Positions 28,472 through 36,834 of a DNA stretch of 64,000 bases are shown here, in pieces. The notes under the pieces are model-generated. The model was not told the origin of the DNA. It did not search any database and worked only from the letters and a program-made list of their open reading frames with translations. Made by a program: the position numbers and the translations under genes. Source of the stretch: Roseibacterium elongatum DSM 19469 (GTDB lineage Bacteria > Pseudomonadota > Alphaproteobacteria > Rhodobacterales > Rhodobacteraceae); NCBI RefSeq assembly GCF_000590925.1, contig NZ_CP004372.1, forward strand, positions 2,647,001 to 2,711,000, given 5' to 3'. Numbering within the stretch: the stretch's first letter is position 1; each line of letters starts with the position of its first letter.

Positions 28472-28789
28472 TCAGCCCGTGCATCCCGGCAGCACTGCGA
28501 TCGGCCAGGCATTGGCGAAGACAGCCAGAAGCGAGATCAGCGCCGACCACCAGGCAGCCTGTGCAAGCGCCAACGCCTCGGCACGCCGACGGCGGCGTCG
28601 GGCGCTGATCAGGAAGGCCAGGCAACCAATGCCGGCAAGGCCCGTCAGCAGCGCCACGATCGCGGCCATCGTGTCGGCCTCGAGCAGGCCCCGGGGCGCG
28701 CAGGCCGCCGAAATCAGCGCGTAGACGGCTGCGAATTGCAGGGCCCAGATCAGTACGGGGCCGAATATCGACAGGCTGGCGCGGGTCAT
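28472..28789 (-). CDS. Small membrane protein of the oxidase operon, unknown family
   Basis: A 105-residue protein with three hydrophobic segments (about 8-28, 38-60 and 78-98) and a strongly basic loop RRRRRR near residue 65. I do not recognise the family. It overlaps the end of the oxidase subunit I/III gene by four bases (ATGA) and precedes the assembly gene, so it could be a small oxidase subunit (a subunit IV analogue) or an assembly helper. Position is the only argument for that. Confidence 0.7.
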   Translation of the reverse strand: MTRASLSIFGPVLIWALQFAAVYALISAACAPRGLLEADTMAAIVALLTGLAGIGCLAFLISARRRRRRAEALALAQAAWWSALISLLAVFANAWPIAVLPGCTG

Positions 28790-31347
28790 TGCGGCGTCCC
28801 CGCGACAAGGAACGCGCCGGCCGTCACCAGCGCCATGACCGATACGACCTTGCCATAGCTGCCCAGCAACAGGTCGGGCAGGCCCTGGCTGGGGTGAACG
28901 GCCCCCACTGCCTTGCGAAGGGCATTGAACAGGGCCCAGTACAGCGCGACGCCGAACACCGCCGCCAGGAAGGCGCCCATGGCCCAGCCCACGGCGGCAA
29001 AGGCGGTGCTCCAGGGGTCAACCGGCAAGAGTGCGCGGGCCATGGTGTAGGCAAGGGCGCCCAAGATGGTGGCAAGCAACAGGTTCAAGGCGCCGCTCAT
29101 CCACAGTTGCGCGCGCGCGGCGGCCCGACCGGTCATCCAGCTCAGCGCGAAAGCGATCACGCCCAGTCCCAGGGACATAAGGGCGAAGATGCGCTCGGGG
29201 CGCTGTGTCTGTTCGGCCGAGACGGGCTGCGTGTTCCACAGGTAGAGACCGGCGAACAGCAGCGACGCGTACAGGGCGGACAGGATCAGGTTCGTCCCGA
29301 TGAGGCCCACATGCAGATGGCTGCGTTTGTCCACGGCATTGACCGGCAGACGCAGCCCCTCGAGGCCGATGTCGCGGGCGACGCCGCTGTCCGAGGGTTC
29401 CCACACCCACCCGGTGATGCCGACAAGGGCAATCAGCGCGCCGACACCGCACAGCCAGTAGACCCCGGCCAGCGTGGCGGCGAACAGAATGGCCAGGCCG
29501 GTGGCCGAAAGCAGCGGAAACCAGGTCGGGTGCGGCAAGCGCAGGATCTGGATCGGCTCGCCGCTGATCGGGTCGCAGCCCAGCGTCTCGCGGCGATGGT
29601 CGGGGTAGCGGCGCAAGGCCCCGTCGACCTCGGCGGCCGGTCTCTCGGTCAGCTCGGGCTGATCCCAGAGCGGTTCTCGCGAGGTGACGCGCGGAATGGC
29701 GCGGAAATTGTAGCCCGGTGGGGCGGGCGCATAGAGCCATTCCAGCGTGGCCGCGCCCCAAGGGTTCCGGCCGGCCGGCTTGCCCACGCGCTGGTGGCGG
29801 AAGAAATCCCAGATGAAGACGGCGATCCCGGCGGCAAGGATGAAGGCACCGACCGTCGACAGCATGTTCAGCCGGTCCCATCCGATATCGGCGGGATAGG
29901 TCGCCACCCGCCGCGGCATGCCCCGCATACCCGTCAGGTGCATCATGAAGAATGCCAGATTGAAGCCCGCGAACATGAGCCAGAAAACCCATCTGCCCAA
30001 GGTCTCGGACATCATGCGGCCGGTGAAATGCGGCACCCAGTAATAGAGGGCGCCGAACATCGGAAAGACGAACCCGCCGATCAGCACGTAATGCAGATGC
30101 GCCACCACGAAGTAGCTGTCATGGGCCTGAAGGTTGAAGGGCACGGCCGCAAGCATGACACCCGTCAGCCCGCCAAGCACGAATATGAAGAGGAAGCCCA
30201 GGATGAACAGCATCGGCACCGTCAGCCGCGGTTTTCCCAGGGTCAGCGTGGCGATGAAGCAGAAGATCTGCACGCCCGTCGGCACCGCCACCATGGTCGA
30301 GGCCGCCGAGAAAAGGGTCAGCGACATTTCCGGCAGGCCCGTGGCGAACATGTGATGCGCCCACAGGCCAAAGCTGAGAAAGGCCATGGTCACGATGGCC
30401 GCCACCGCGAACCCGTAGCCGAACAGCGGCTTTCCCACGAAGACCGGCAGCATCGTGGCGACCATGCCGGCCGCCGGCAGGAAGATGATGTAGACCTCGG
30501 GGTGGCCGAACAGCCAGAAAAGGTGCTGCCACAACAGCGGATCGCCACCCAGAGCGACATCGAAGAAGGGCAGGTTCAACAGCCGCTCGGCCTCGAGCAG
30601 GATCGAGCCGATGATCAGCGGCGGAAAGGCGACCGCGATCATGAAGGCGGCGGCAAGGAAATACCACATCAGGATCGGCATGCGCGTCAGCGTCATGCCC
30701 GGCGCGCGCGAACACAGGATCGCAGCGATGATCTCGACGGCGGCGGTCACGCTGGCGATTTCGGCCAATGTGATCCCGATCAGCCAGAAATCGGCCGACA
30801 GCCCCTCGGTGTAGGCGCTGGTCGACAGCGGCACATACATGAACCAGCCGCCCGCGGGCGCCGCATCGAACAGAAAGGACGACAGCACGATGATTCCGCC
30901 GAAGAGGTAGCACCAGTAGCCGAAGGCGCCGAGCCGTGGAAACACAAGGTCGCGCGCCCCGATCATCAGCGGGATGAGGTAGACGGCAAACCCCTCCAGC
31001 ATCGGGATCGCGAAGAGGAACATCATGATCGTTCCATGCATCGTGAAAAGCTGGTTGTAGGTTTCGCTGTCCAGAAAGGTGTTTTCCGGCACCAGCAGTT
31101 GCAGCCGCACCAGCAGGGCGAACACCCCTGCGATCAGGAAGAAGATGAAACCGGTGATCAGGAACCGCTTGCCGACGACCCGGTGCGAGACCGAGCTGAT
31201 GACCCGCCAGCCCGGCGGTTGCGCCCAGATGGCCTCGAAATCCTTGCCCTGCGCGCCCTTGGGCGCGCGGTCATAGGCCGGCTCCTGCGCCTCGGGTTGC
31301 GGGACGACGTCACTGTCGCGGCCGGTGTCATGGGGAATGTCGGTCAT
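28786..31347 (-). CDS. ctaD: Heme-copper terminal oxidase subunit I fused to a subunit III-like domain
   Basis: An 853-residue fusion. Residues about 50-560 are subunit I: H104 and H419 as low-spin heme ligands, HPEVY (282-286) with the CuB His-Tyr pair, HH331-332 for CuB, and H417 for the high-spin heme. Residues about 620-850 form a subunit III-like domain with about seven hydrophobic segments. It reduces oxygen to water at the inner membrane. Proton-channel residues are unusual: the D-channel entry D133 and E284 remain, but the asparagines of the canonical channel are V122 and G140/A141, and the K-channel lysine is Q360 (VPTGVQIF). It overlaps both neighbours by four bases. Confidence 0.93.
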   Translation of the reverse strand: MTDIPHDTGRDSDVVPQPEAQEPAYDRAPKGAQGKDFEAIWAQPPGWRVISSVSHRVVGKRFLITGFIFFLIAGVFALLVRLQLLVPENTFLDSETYNQLFTMHGTIMMFLFAIPMLEGFAVYLIPLMIGARDLVFPRLGAFGYWCYLFGGIIVLSSFLFDAAPAGGWFMYVPLSTSAYTEGLSADFWLIGITLAEIASVTAAVEIIAAILCSRAPGMTLTRMPILMWYFLAAAFMIAVAFPPLIIGSILLEAERLLNLPFFDVALGGDPLLWQHLFWLFGHPEVYIIFLPAAGMVATMLPVFVGKPLFGYGFAVAAIVTMAFLSFGLWAHHMFATGLPEMSLTLFSAASTMVAVPTGVQIFCFIATLTLGKPRLTVPMLFILGFLFIFVLGGLTGVMLAAVPFNLQAHDSYFVVAHLHYVLIGGFVFPMFGALYYWVPHFTGRMMSETLGRWVFWLMFAGFNLAFFMMHLTGMRGMPRRVATYPADIGWDRLNMLSTVGAFILAAGIAVFIWDFFRHQRVGKPAGRNPWGAATLEWLYAPAPPGYNFRAIPRVTSREPLWDQPELTERPAAEVDGALRRYPDHRRETLGCDPISGEPIQILRLPHPTWFPLLSATGLAILFAATLAGVYWLCGVGALIALVGITGWVWEPSDSGVARDIGLEGLRLPVNAVDKRSHLHVGLIGTNLILSALYASLLFAGLYLWNTQPVSAEQTQRPERIFALMSLGLGVIAFALSWMTGRAAARAQLWMSGALNLLLATILGALAYTMARALLPVDPWSTAFAAVGWAMGAFLAAVFGVALYWALFNALRKAVGAVHPSQGLPDLLLGSYGKVVSVMALVTAGAFLVAGTPQ

Positions 31348-32399
31348 CGCAGGCTCACCAGATAAGCGGAAAGGTTACGCAGATCCGGGCCGCTCAGATG
31401 GTTGTAAGAGGGCATCTGCGCACCCGGTTTCATGTCCTGCACATCGGCAATCCAGCCCGCGACATTGCCCTGGTTCATCCGCCACATGCCGGCCCCGAGC
31501 GAGGCACGAGAGCCCAGCCGCGTGAGATCCGGCCCCAGACGCCCGCCCTCGGCGACGCCGCGGATCTCGTGGCAGGCGGCGCAGCCCGCCGCGAGGAACA
31601 CGTCGCGTCCCGCCAGCAGGTCGGGGCGGGCGGCATCACGGGCCTCGCCTTGAGTGTCCCACAGCCACTGAGCGAAGGCCTCGGCGGGCAGCACCGTCAC
31701 CTCGAAGGCCATCAACGGGTGCGACAGGCCGCAGAACTCGGCGCATTGGCCGCGGAACTGGCCGGTTTCGGTCGCGGTGATCGTCAGCTCGTTCACGCGC
31801 CCGGGGATCATGTCCATCTTGCCCGCGATCGACGGGACCCAGAAGGAATGGATCACATCCGCCGAGCGTAGCCGCAGCGTCACGGGCTGGCCGACCGGCA
31901 GGATCAGTTCGTTCGCATCTCGCAGGGCGATGCCCTGGGGGTCATAGACGACATCCCACCAGAACTGGTGGCCGGTGACCTCGATCACCAGGGCGTCGGG
32001 GTGGTCTCGGGTGGTGGCGACCAGCGCCGCGGTCGAGGCCAGCATCAGCGTCATGATCGCCACCAGCGGCAGGACGATCCCGCCCGACCAGACCCACCAG
32101 TGCCCTGCGGGACGGTGACGCGCCCAGGCCAGCCAGACAAGGCCCATTACAGCCACGAAGACCAGGCCGAACCCGATCGTCATCCACAGGGTGAGGTCAT
32201 AGATGCGATCCGCGCCCAACCCCGCGACGGTCAGGCTGGATTGAGAGCCGAAGATGTCGAGGGCCGATCGCTCGCCCAGAGCCGCGAGCGCCTCTTGCGC
32301 CGTGTCCGGGCGCGGGACCGGCTGCAGGGGTGCCTCGGCTTCGAGACCCAGCGCCTCGCGCAGGGTGCGCCCCCCGAGGATATCGAACTCCTCGTCCAT
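31344..32399 (-). CDS. ctaC: Cytochrome c oxidase subunit II with C-terminal cytochrome c domain (caa3-type)
   Basis: A 351-residue protein: two membrane helices (about 70-90 and 105-125), the periplasmic cupredoxin domain with the CuA motif CAEFCGLSHPLM (about 220), and a cytochrome c domain with heme site CAACH (about 275) and a methionine near AQMPSYNHL. This makes the enzyme a caa3-type oxidase that can accept electrons from a soluble or membrane cytochrome directly. The N-terminal 60 residues (ILGGRTLREALGLEAEAPL) precede the first helix and look like an unusual extension without a classical lipoprotein signal. It overlaps subunit I by four bases and the upstream cytochrome by one. Confidence 0.93.
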   Translation of the reverse strand: MDEEFDILGGRTLREALGLEAEAPLQPVPRPDTAQEALAALGERSALDIFGSQSSLTVAGLGADRIYDLTLWMTIGFGLVFVAVMGLVWLAWARHRPAGHWWVWSGGIVLPLVAIMTLMLASTAALVATTRDHPDALVIEVTGHQFWWDVVYDPQGIALRDANELILPVGQPVTLRLRSADVIHSFWVPSIAGKMDMIPGRVNELTITATETGQFRGQCAEFCGLSHPLMAFEVTVLPAEAFAQWLWDTQGEARDAARPDLLAGRDVFLAAGCAACHEIRGVAEGGRLGPDLTRLGSRASLGAGMWRMNQGNVAGWIADVQDMKPGAQMPSYNHLSGPDLRNLSAYLVSLR

Positions 32400-32896
32400 C
32401 AGCGCCCCCTGAGCGTATAGAGATAGGCCGCCATGTCGCGCGCTTGCGCCTCGGTCACGCCGAGGTCGGGCATCGCGGTTCTGGGGGCGTGGACCACCGG
32501 GTTCACGAGCCAGCGCACCAGCCCGTCGGGGGTGTTCGGCAACACCCCGGCGACATAGGCGCGGTCCGCGAACCCGCCCAGATGCGGCCCGACCGAGCCG
32601 CGCGCTCCGGTCACGCCGGGGATCGTGTGGCAGGCACCGCAGCCATGGGCGATCATCGCGCGGGCGCCGCGATCGGCATTCGCGCCATAGATCCGGATTG
32701 CCGCGCCGTCCCAGTCGGGATGGCCGTCACCCGGACCGTCGCGATACCATTGCGCCAGATCGGCGGCGGTCTGGTCCACGGTGTCGGCCAGGGCGCGCCA
32801 CATGCCGTCGCCGGGACGCATCGCGGCCCAGCTCATCGCGATCACCGACAGCACGATCAAGGCCAGCACTATGGCGTATGTGCGGAGGCGTCTCAC
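32399..32896 (-). CDS. Membrane-anchored mono-heme cytochrome c
   Basis: A 165-residue cytochrome with an uncleaved-looking N-terminal anchor (about 7-25, IVLALIVLSVIAMSWAA) and one heme site CGACH near residue 90, plus a likely Met ligand in RTAMPDLGV. Similar cytochromes deliver electrons to caa3-type oxidases. It lies six bases after the diheme cytochrome gene and directly before subunit II, so it is probably a bridge between the diheme cytochrome and CuA. Confidence 0.88.
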   Translation of the reverse strand: MRRLRTYAIVLALIVLSVIAMSWAAMRPGDGMWRALADTVDQTAADLAQWYRDGPGDGHPDWDGAAIRIYGANADRGARAMIAHGCGACHTIPGVTGARGSVGPHLGGFADRAYVAGVLPNTPDGLVRWLVNPVVHAPRTAMPDLGVTEAQARDMAAYLYTLRGR

Positions 32897-32902
32897 AGGG
32901 GG

Positions 32903-33727
32903 TCACTCGGTCCGGGCGGTCATGTCGACTTCGATGGCGATCTCGGCCTCGCCGCGCTCGGCCGGACGGACGCGGGCGTAGTATTCCGACACGGCGCGCA
33001 TGTCCTCTTCGGTCATCTTGTCGGCGATGGCGGACATCACGTTCATGGCGTCGTTGTCGCGCACCCCATCGGCCCAGAGTTGCAACTGATGCGTCATGTA
33101 ATTGGCGTATTGGCCGGCCAGATAGGGCACCGAGGGGGGCATGCCCGTGCCCGAGGGGCCGTGGCAATTCACGCAAGCCGGGATGCCCCGTTCGGCCGAG
33201 CCCACCGCGCCCAGTTGACCGCCCCATTGCAGCATGCCGGGGTCGATATCGCCCATCACCGGGGCGTAAGGCGCATCGATGGCCGCATAATAGGCCGACA
33301 CGGCCTCCATTTCATGTTCGGTCAGACGTTCGGCGACGCTGCTCATCACGTCGTTCGGGCGCGCGCCCGAGGCGTAGTCGATCAGTTGCTTGTAGAGATA
33401 CCAGCCCGATTGCCCGGCAAGCCGTGGAAAGGCGCCCGAGCCGTCGCCCTCGCCCTCGACGCCGTGACAGGCGATGCAGGCCATCCCCGACCCACCGGCC
33501 TGCGAGCCGCCCATGGCGACCAGCCGTCCGAGTTCCAGAAGGTCGTCGGTGACGTCGCGCTCGACCTCGATACGAAAGCGCGATCGGTCGTCGACGAGCA
33601 TGGCTTCAAGCTCGGAAATGGCAGGATCGGCGGCGTAATCCTGTGCATTGGTCAGCATTGGCACGGCCATCGCTGCGGCGAGGGCGGTGGCGGCTCCGGT
33701 GATCATGACAGTCTTGCGCGTCGACAT
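32903..33727 (-). CDS. Periplasmic diheme cytochrome c, cytochrome c4-like
   Basis: A 274-residue secreted protein: signal peptide about 1-29, then two c-type domains with heme sites CIACHG (about 83) and CVNCHG (about 185), each followed by a GxGxxPxLAGQ-type segment (FPRLAGQSGWYLYKQL and VPYLAGQYANYMTHQL) and a methionine-containing DxMxSV/NVM loop. This is the c4 pattern. It starts 12 bases after the GMC dehydrogenase gene, so it is the natural first electron acceptor for that flavoenzyme, passing electrons on to the oxidase. Confidence 0.9.
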   Translation of the reverse strand: MSTRKTVMITGAATALAAAMAVPMLTNAQDYAADPAISELEAMLVDDRSRFRIEVERDVTDDLLELGRLVAMGGSQAGGSGMACIACHGVEGEGDGSGAFPRLAGQSGWYLYKQLIDYASGARPNDVMSSVAERLTEHEMEAVSAYYAAIDAPYAPVMGDIDPGMLQWGGQLGAVGSAERGIPACVNCHGPSGTGMPPSVPYLAGQYANYMTHQLQLWADGVRDNDAMNVMSAIADKMTEEDMRAVSEYYARVRPAERGEAEIAIEVDMTARTE

Positions 33728-33739
33728 GGCGATCCTTTC

Positions 33740-36241
33740 TCAGGCGTCCATCAGGGGGCGCGGGTTGGGGAGGTAGTCGCGTTTCATGTGCTCGAGCGTC
33801 CAATACGCGAGCCCCATGAGCGGACCGGTGGGGTTGTAACCCAGGTTCTGCGGAAACAGACACGCGCCGAAGACGAAGACGTTGTGATGATCCCACATCT
33901 GGCCATAGCGGTTGACGACACTGGTCTGCGGATCGGTGCCGATCACCGCCCCGCCGACATTGTGGGTCGTCTGGTAGGGCACGATGGAATAGTCGTTGCC
34001 CTCGGCGGCGAGGTTCACGCTCGAGACCGAGGTGACGTTGTCCATCTCCTGCGCGATCTCGACGGCGCGGGTCATGACATAGTCCGACATGCGCCGATCG
34101 TTCTGCGGGAAGTTGAAGGTCATGCGCAGGAGCGGCCGCCCATAGGCGTCGGTCCAGGTCGGGTCGAGATCGAGGTAGTTCTCGGGTGTCGACATGCTGG
34201 ATCCGTGGATCACCAGATCGGCATGGCGCGCATAGCTCTCGCGCACTGCGCGTTTCCACTCGGCCCCCCAGGGCGGCGTACCCTCGGGCACCGGCTGATA
34301 GCTTATCGGCCGCCCGTGATACTGTTTGCAGGCGATATAACCACCGCCCACGAAGCCCAGCTCGGCATGGTCGAAATTGTCGCCGTTGAAATCATCCACC
34401 ACGACCCCGAGCGCGCCCGCCCCCATGAAGGGATCGGTCTGCACGCTGTCGTCGAAAAAGGCATCGACGGCCGCAATCGTCTGATAGCTGTAGTTTCGGC
34501 CCACCGTGCCTTGCCGCGTCTCGGGGTCGTAGGGCCGACCCAGTTCCGAGACCAGCATCAGGTGAACGTTCCACAGCGCATAGGCGTTGAGACAGACCGT
34601 GTCGGCCGGCTGGAACACCTCCAGTCCGTCCTCGTCGAGATAGACGACGCCGGTGGCTGTCCGACCGTCGTTCGACTTGGTCACGCGCAGCACCTGCGCA
34701 TCGAAGCGGATCTCGAAATTCTCGTGATCCTTGATGCGGTCGTAGACACAGATGATGGGATCGGCCTTGGCCATGTAGCCACAGCCGAAACGTTCGCAAA
34801 AGCCGCAATAGGGGCAGGGGTGCAGCTGCGCACCATAGGGGTTTTCGTAGGCCGCCGTGACATTGGCCGACGGCATCGGGAAGGGGTTGTAGCCCAACCG
34901 TTCTGCCGCCTGGCCGAAGAGCGTATTCGAGATCGGCTGCCGCATGGCGGGGTTGGGGTAGTCATTGGCACGGACGCCTTCGAACGGGTTGCCGCCTGCG
35001 CGGGTTTCGCCGTTCAGGTTGCCGGCATACCCCGCCGCGCCGCAAATCTTCTCGAAGAAGTCGAAATGCGGCTCCAACTCGTCATAGCTCACGCCCCAGT
35101 CCTGAATGCTCAGGTCTTCGGGGATGAACTGCGCGCCATAGCGGGCCTCGTAGTGACTGCGCATTTCCAGGTCCGAGGGCAGGGGCCGCCAGATCTGGCC
35201 ATTCCAGTGGATGCCGGCGCCCCCCAGTCCCGTGCCGGGCAGGAAGGAACCCAGCCGCCGCATCGGCAGCGCACGCTGATCGCGGCGGTTGCGGAAGGTC
35301 AGCGTTTCCTTCTTCACGTCCTGCATATGGCCGTAACGCAGCGCGTATTTCAGTTCGTCATGCTCTGCCGGGCCGGCGAAATGGGTCGCATCGTGGCGAT
35401 GATGGCCGCGTTCCAGCACGACGCAGCGCTGACCGGCATGGGCGAGCTCGTAAGCGGCCGTCAGCCCGGTCCACCCGCCGCCGACGATGACGACATCCGT
35501 TTTGGGCAAGCGCCGATCAGCCATCGCGCGTCCCTCCGGTCGGAATGGGGCGTGGCGGGGTGGCGCGGCCACGGCGCTGATGGGCGATGCCCAGTCGGGC
35601 GGGGGCGGGGCCGAGGGGCGGTGATCGTCCACCCGGTCGAGATAGTAGGCATGAGCGCCGGGAAAGCCGACCATGCGCCATCCCGCATAGTCATGATTGC
35701 CCAGATAGATCGGGTCGGCGAAATAGCCCTCGTTCGTGAGGCTGTGCAGCAGGGTGAAGAAATCGGTTGCGGGCATGTCGCCGCCGATGGGCTGGCGCCG
35801 TTCCGACAGTGCCTGGACAAGGTCTGCGCGGCCGCGCGCATCCAGATCGAAAATCGGGGTGGTTTCGGTGGTCAGTGCGTCGATGCCCCCCAGCAGCAGC
35901 TCGGCCGGTGTCATGTCGATCTGCCAGCCCTGTTGCGGCGTGCCGTCGTAGAACGGCGCTTGCAGGTACAGACCTTCGCCGCGGCCATAACCCGTGGCCA
36001 TCTGCAGGTCGATGAAATCGACCACACCGGCCTGGCTAGCCGAGGGAAACTCGTCCTCGGGGATGAACACGTCGCAGGCGGCCGCAAGCCAGCGTGCCTG
36101 CGTGTCGGTCAGGATGGCCCAGGGACGTGTGTCGGATTGGGCGAAGGCATGGCGCGGAATGGCGGGAAGCCCGATCGCGGCGGCCACGCCACTTGCCCCG
36201 GCAGCCTGCAAAACGGCACGACGTGAAAAGGAATTGGGCAT
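33740..36241 (-). CDS. Gluconate 2-dehydrogenase subunit 3-like domain joined to GMC-family flavin dehydrogenase
   Basis: One open frame of 833 residues. Residues 1-239 are a GADH3-like small subunit with a Tat signal (NSFSRRAVLQAAGASG). Residues 240-833 are a GMC oxidoreductase with FAD loop VVIVGGGWTGLTAAYELA, a cysteine cluster CPYCGFCERFGC (about 475-486) like the one holding a 3Fe-4S centre in FAD glucose dehydrogenase, and the GMC end FGACLFPQNLGYNPTGPLMG. Normally these are two genes whose products export together. A good ribosome site (GGAGG) stands 8 bases before ATG 35524, and a one-base gain upstream would end the first part at 35517 overlapping that ATG, so the fusion may be an artefact. 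It probably oxidises a sugar, polyol or alcohol in the periplasm. Confidence 0.85.
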   Translation of the reverse strand: MPNSFSRRAVLQAAGASGVAAAIGLPAIPRHAFAQSDTRPWAILTDTQARWLAAACDVFIPEDEFPSASQAGVVDFIDLQMATGYGRGEGLYLQAPFYDGTPQQGWQIDMTPAELLLGGIDALTTETTPIFDLDARGRADLVQALSERRQPIGGDMPATDFFTLLHSLTNEGYFADPIYLGNHDYAGWRMVGFPGAHAYYLDRVDDHRPSAPPPPDWASPISAVAAPPRHAPFRPEGRAMADRRLPKTDVVIVGGGWTGLTAAYELAHAGQRCVVLERGHHRHDATHFAGPAEHDELKYALRYGHMQDVKKETLTFRNRRDQRALPMRRLGSFLPGTGLGGAGIHWNGQIWRPLPSDLEMRSHYEARYGAQFIPEDLSIQDWGVSYDELEPHFDFFEKICGAAGYAGNLNGETRAGGNPFEGVRANDYPNPAMRQPISNTLFGQAAERLGYNPFPMPSANVTAAYENPYGAQLHPCPYCGFCERFGCGYMAKADPIICVYDRIKDHENFEIRFDAQVLRVTKSNDGRTATGVVYLDEDGLEVFQPADTVCLNAYALWNVHLMLVSELGRPYDPETRQGTVGRNYSYQTIAAVDAFFDDSVQTDPFMGAGALGVVVDDFNGDNFDHAELGFVGGGYIACKQYHGRPISYQPVPEGTPPWGAEWKRAVRESYARHADLVIHGSSMSTPENYLDLDPTWTDAYGRPLLRMTFNFPQNDRRMSDYVMTRAVEIAQEMDNVTSVSSVNLAAEGNDYSIVPYQTTHNVGGAVIGTDPQTSVVNRYGQMWDHHNVFVFGACLFPQNLGYNPTGPLMGLAYWTLEHMKRDYLPNPRPLMDA

Positions 36242-36273
36242 CTGGCTCCTCGTGGACTGACCCTTGGGTTGAA

Positions 36274-36298
36274 AACGTCCCCGGTCTGCTCGGGTTCC
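36274..36298 (-). promoter_or_regulatory. EcfG-type promoter for the dehydrogenase-oxidase operon
   Basis: Minus-strand GGAAC (36298-36294), 16 bases, CGTT (36277-36274), 33 bases before the start of the GADH3/GMC gene. An exact consensus match; it would put nine genes down to 25660 under general stress control. Confidence 0.75.
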
Positions 36299-36310
36299 GG
36301 AAAAAATGCG

Positions 36311-36811
36311 CTACAGCTTGCGGCGGTCCTCTTCGGGGCTGCTGTGCGCGTGATCCTCACCGAGCTTGACAAGGCGAATGATGACCAACGCAAGGAGCGT
36401 GGTGGCACCCGCCATGAACCAGAAGCCGAACCCCGCGCTCAGCCCGATGGCGGCCGCCAGCCAAAGGCTGGCCCCGGTGGTCAGACCCTTCACCTTGCCG
36501 CCGTTGAAGATGATCATTCCGGCCGCCAGAAACGCCACGCCGCTGGTCACCGCCTCGATCAGGCGCAGCGGGTCCATCGCGACGCGGTCGGTGTATTCGT
36601 CGGCCCCGTCCAGAACCTCGAGCATGATCAGGCAGTAAAGCGATGCGGCCAGCCCCACGAGCATATGCGTGCGCAGACCCGCCGGGCGTTTGCGCGACTC
36701 CCGTTCCAGGCCGATCAGGCCGCACAGAACCAGCGCGCCGGCCAGCCGCAACAGGACCACCTGCCACGGCAGCGCGGTAAGGGTCAGGACTTCATCGAGA
36801 ATGGGTTGCAT
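36311..36811 (-). CDS. MgtC/SapB family membrane protein
   Basis: A 166-residue inner-membrane protein with about five hydrophobic segments. The core RLAGALVLCGLIGLERESRKRPAGLRTHMLV is the MgtC/SapB signature. MgtC proteins modulate ATP synthase or cation balance in low-magnesium or acid stress; the N-terminal domain alone is present here, lacking the C-terminal ACT-like part of virulence MgtC. ATG 36811 follows the GH13 stop by 23 bases; it is the last gene of an operon whose EcfG promoter lies at 40359-40383. Confidence 0.87.
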   Translation of the reverse strand: MQPILDEVLTLTALPWQVVLLRLAGALVLCGLIGLERESRKRPAGLRTHMLVGLAASLYCLIMLEVLDGADEYTDRVAMDPLRLIEAVTSGVAFLAAGMIIFNGGKVKGLTTGASLWLAAAIGLSAGFGFWFMAGATTLLALVIIRLVKLGEDHAHSSPEEDRRKL

Positions 36812-36834
36812 GTGGCGGGCTCCGTTTTGCGGGG

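Noticed and set aside
28789..36226. Plus-strand open frames of 858 and 1298 codons across the oxidase and GMC genes
   Set aside because: Composition is Arg/His/Gly-rich without domains, and they lie opposite genes whose catalytic residues are all visible on the minus strand.
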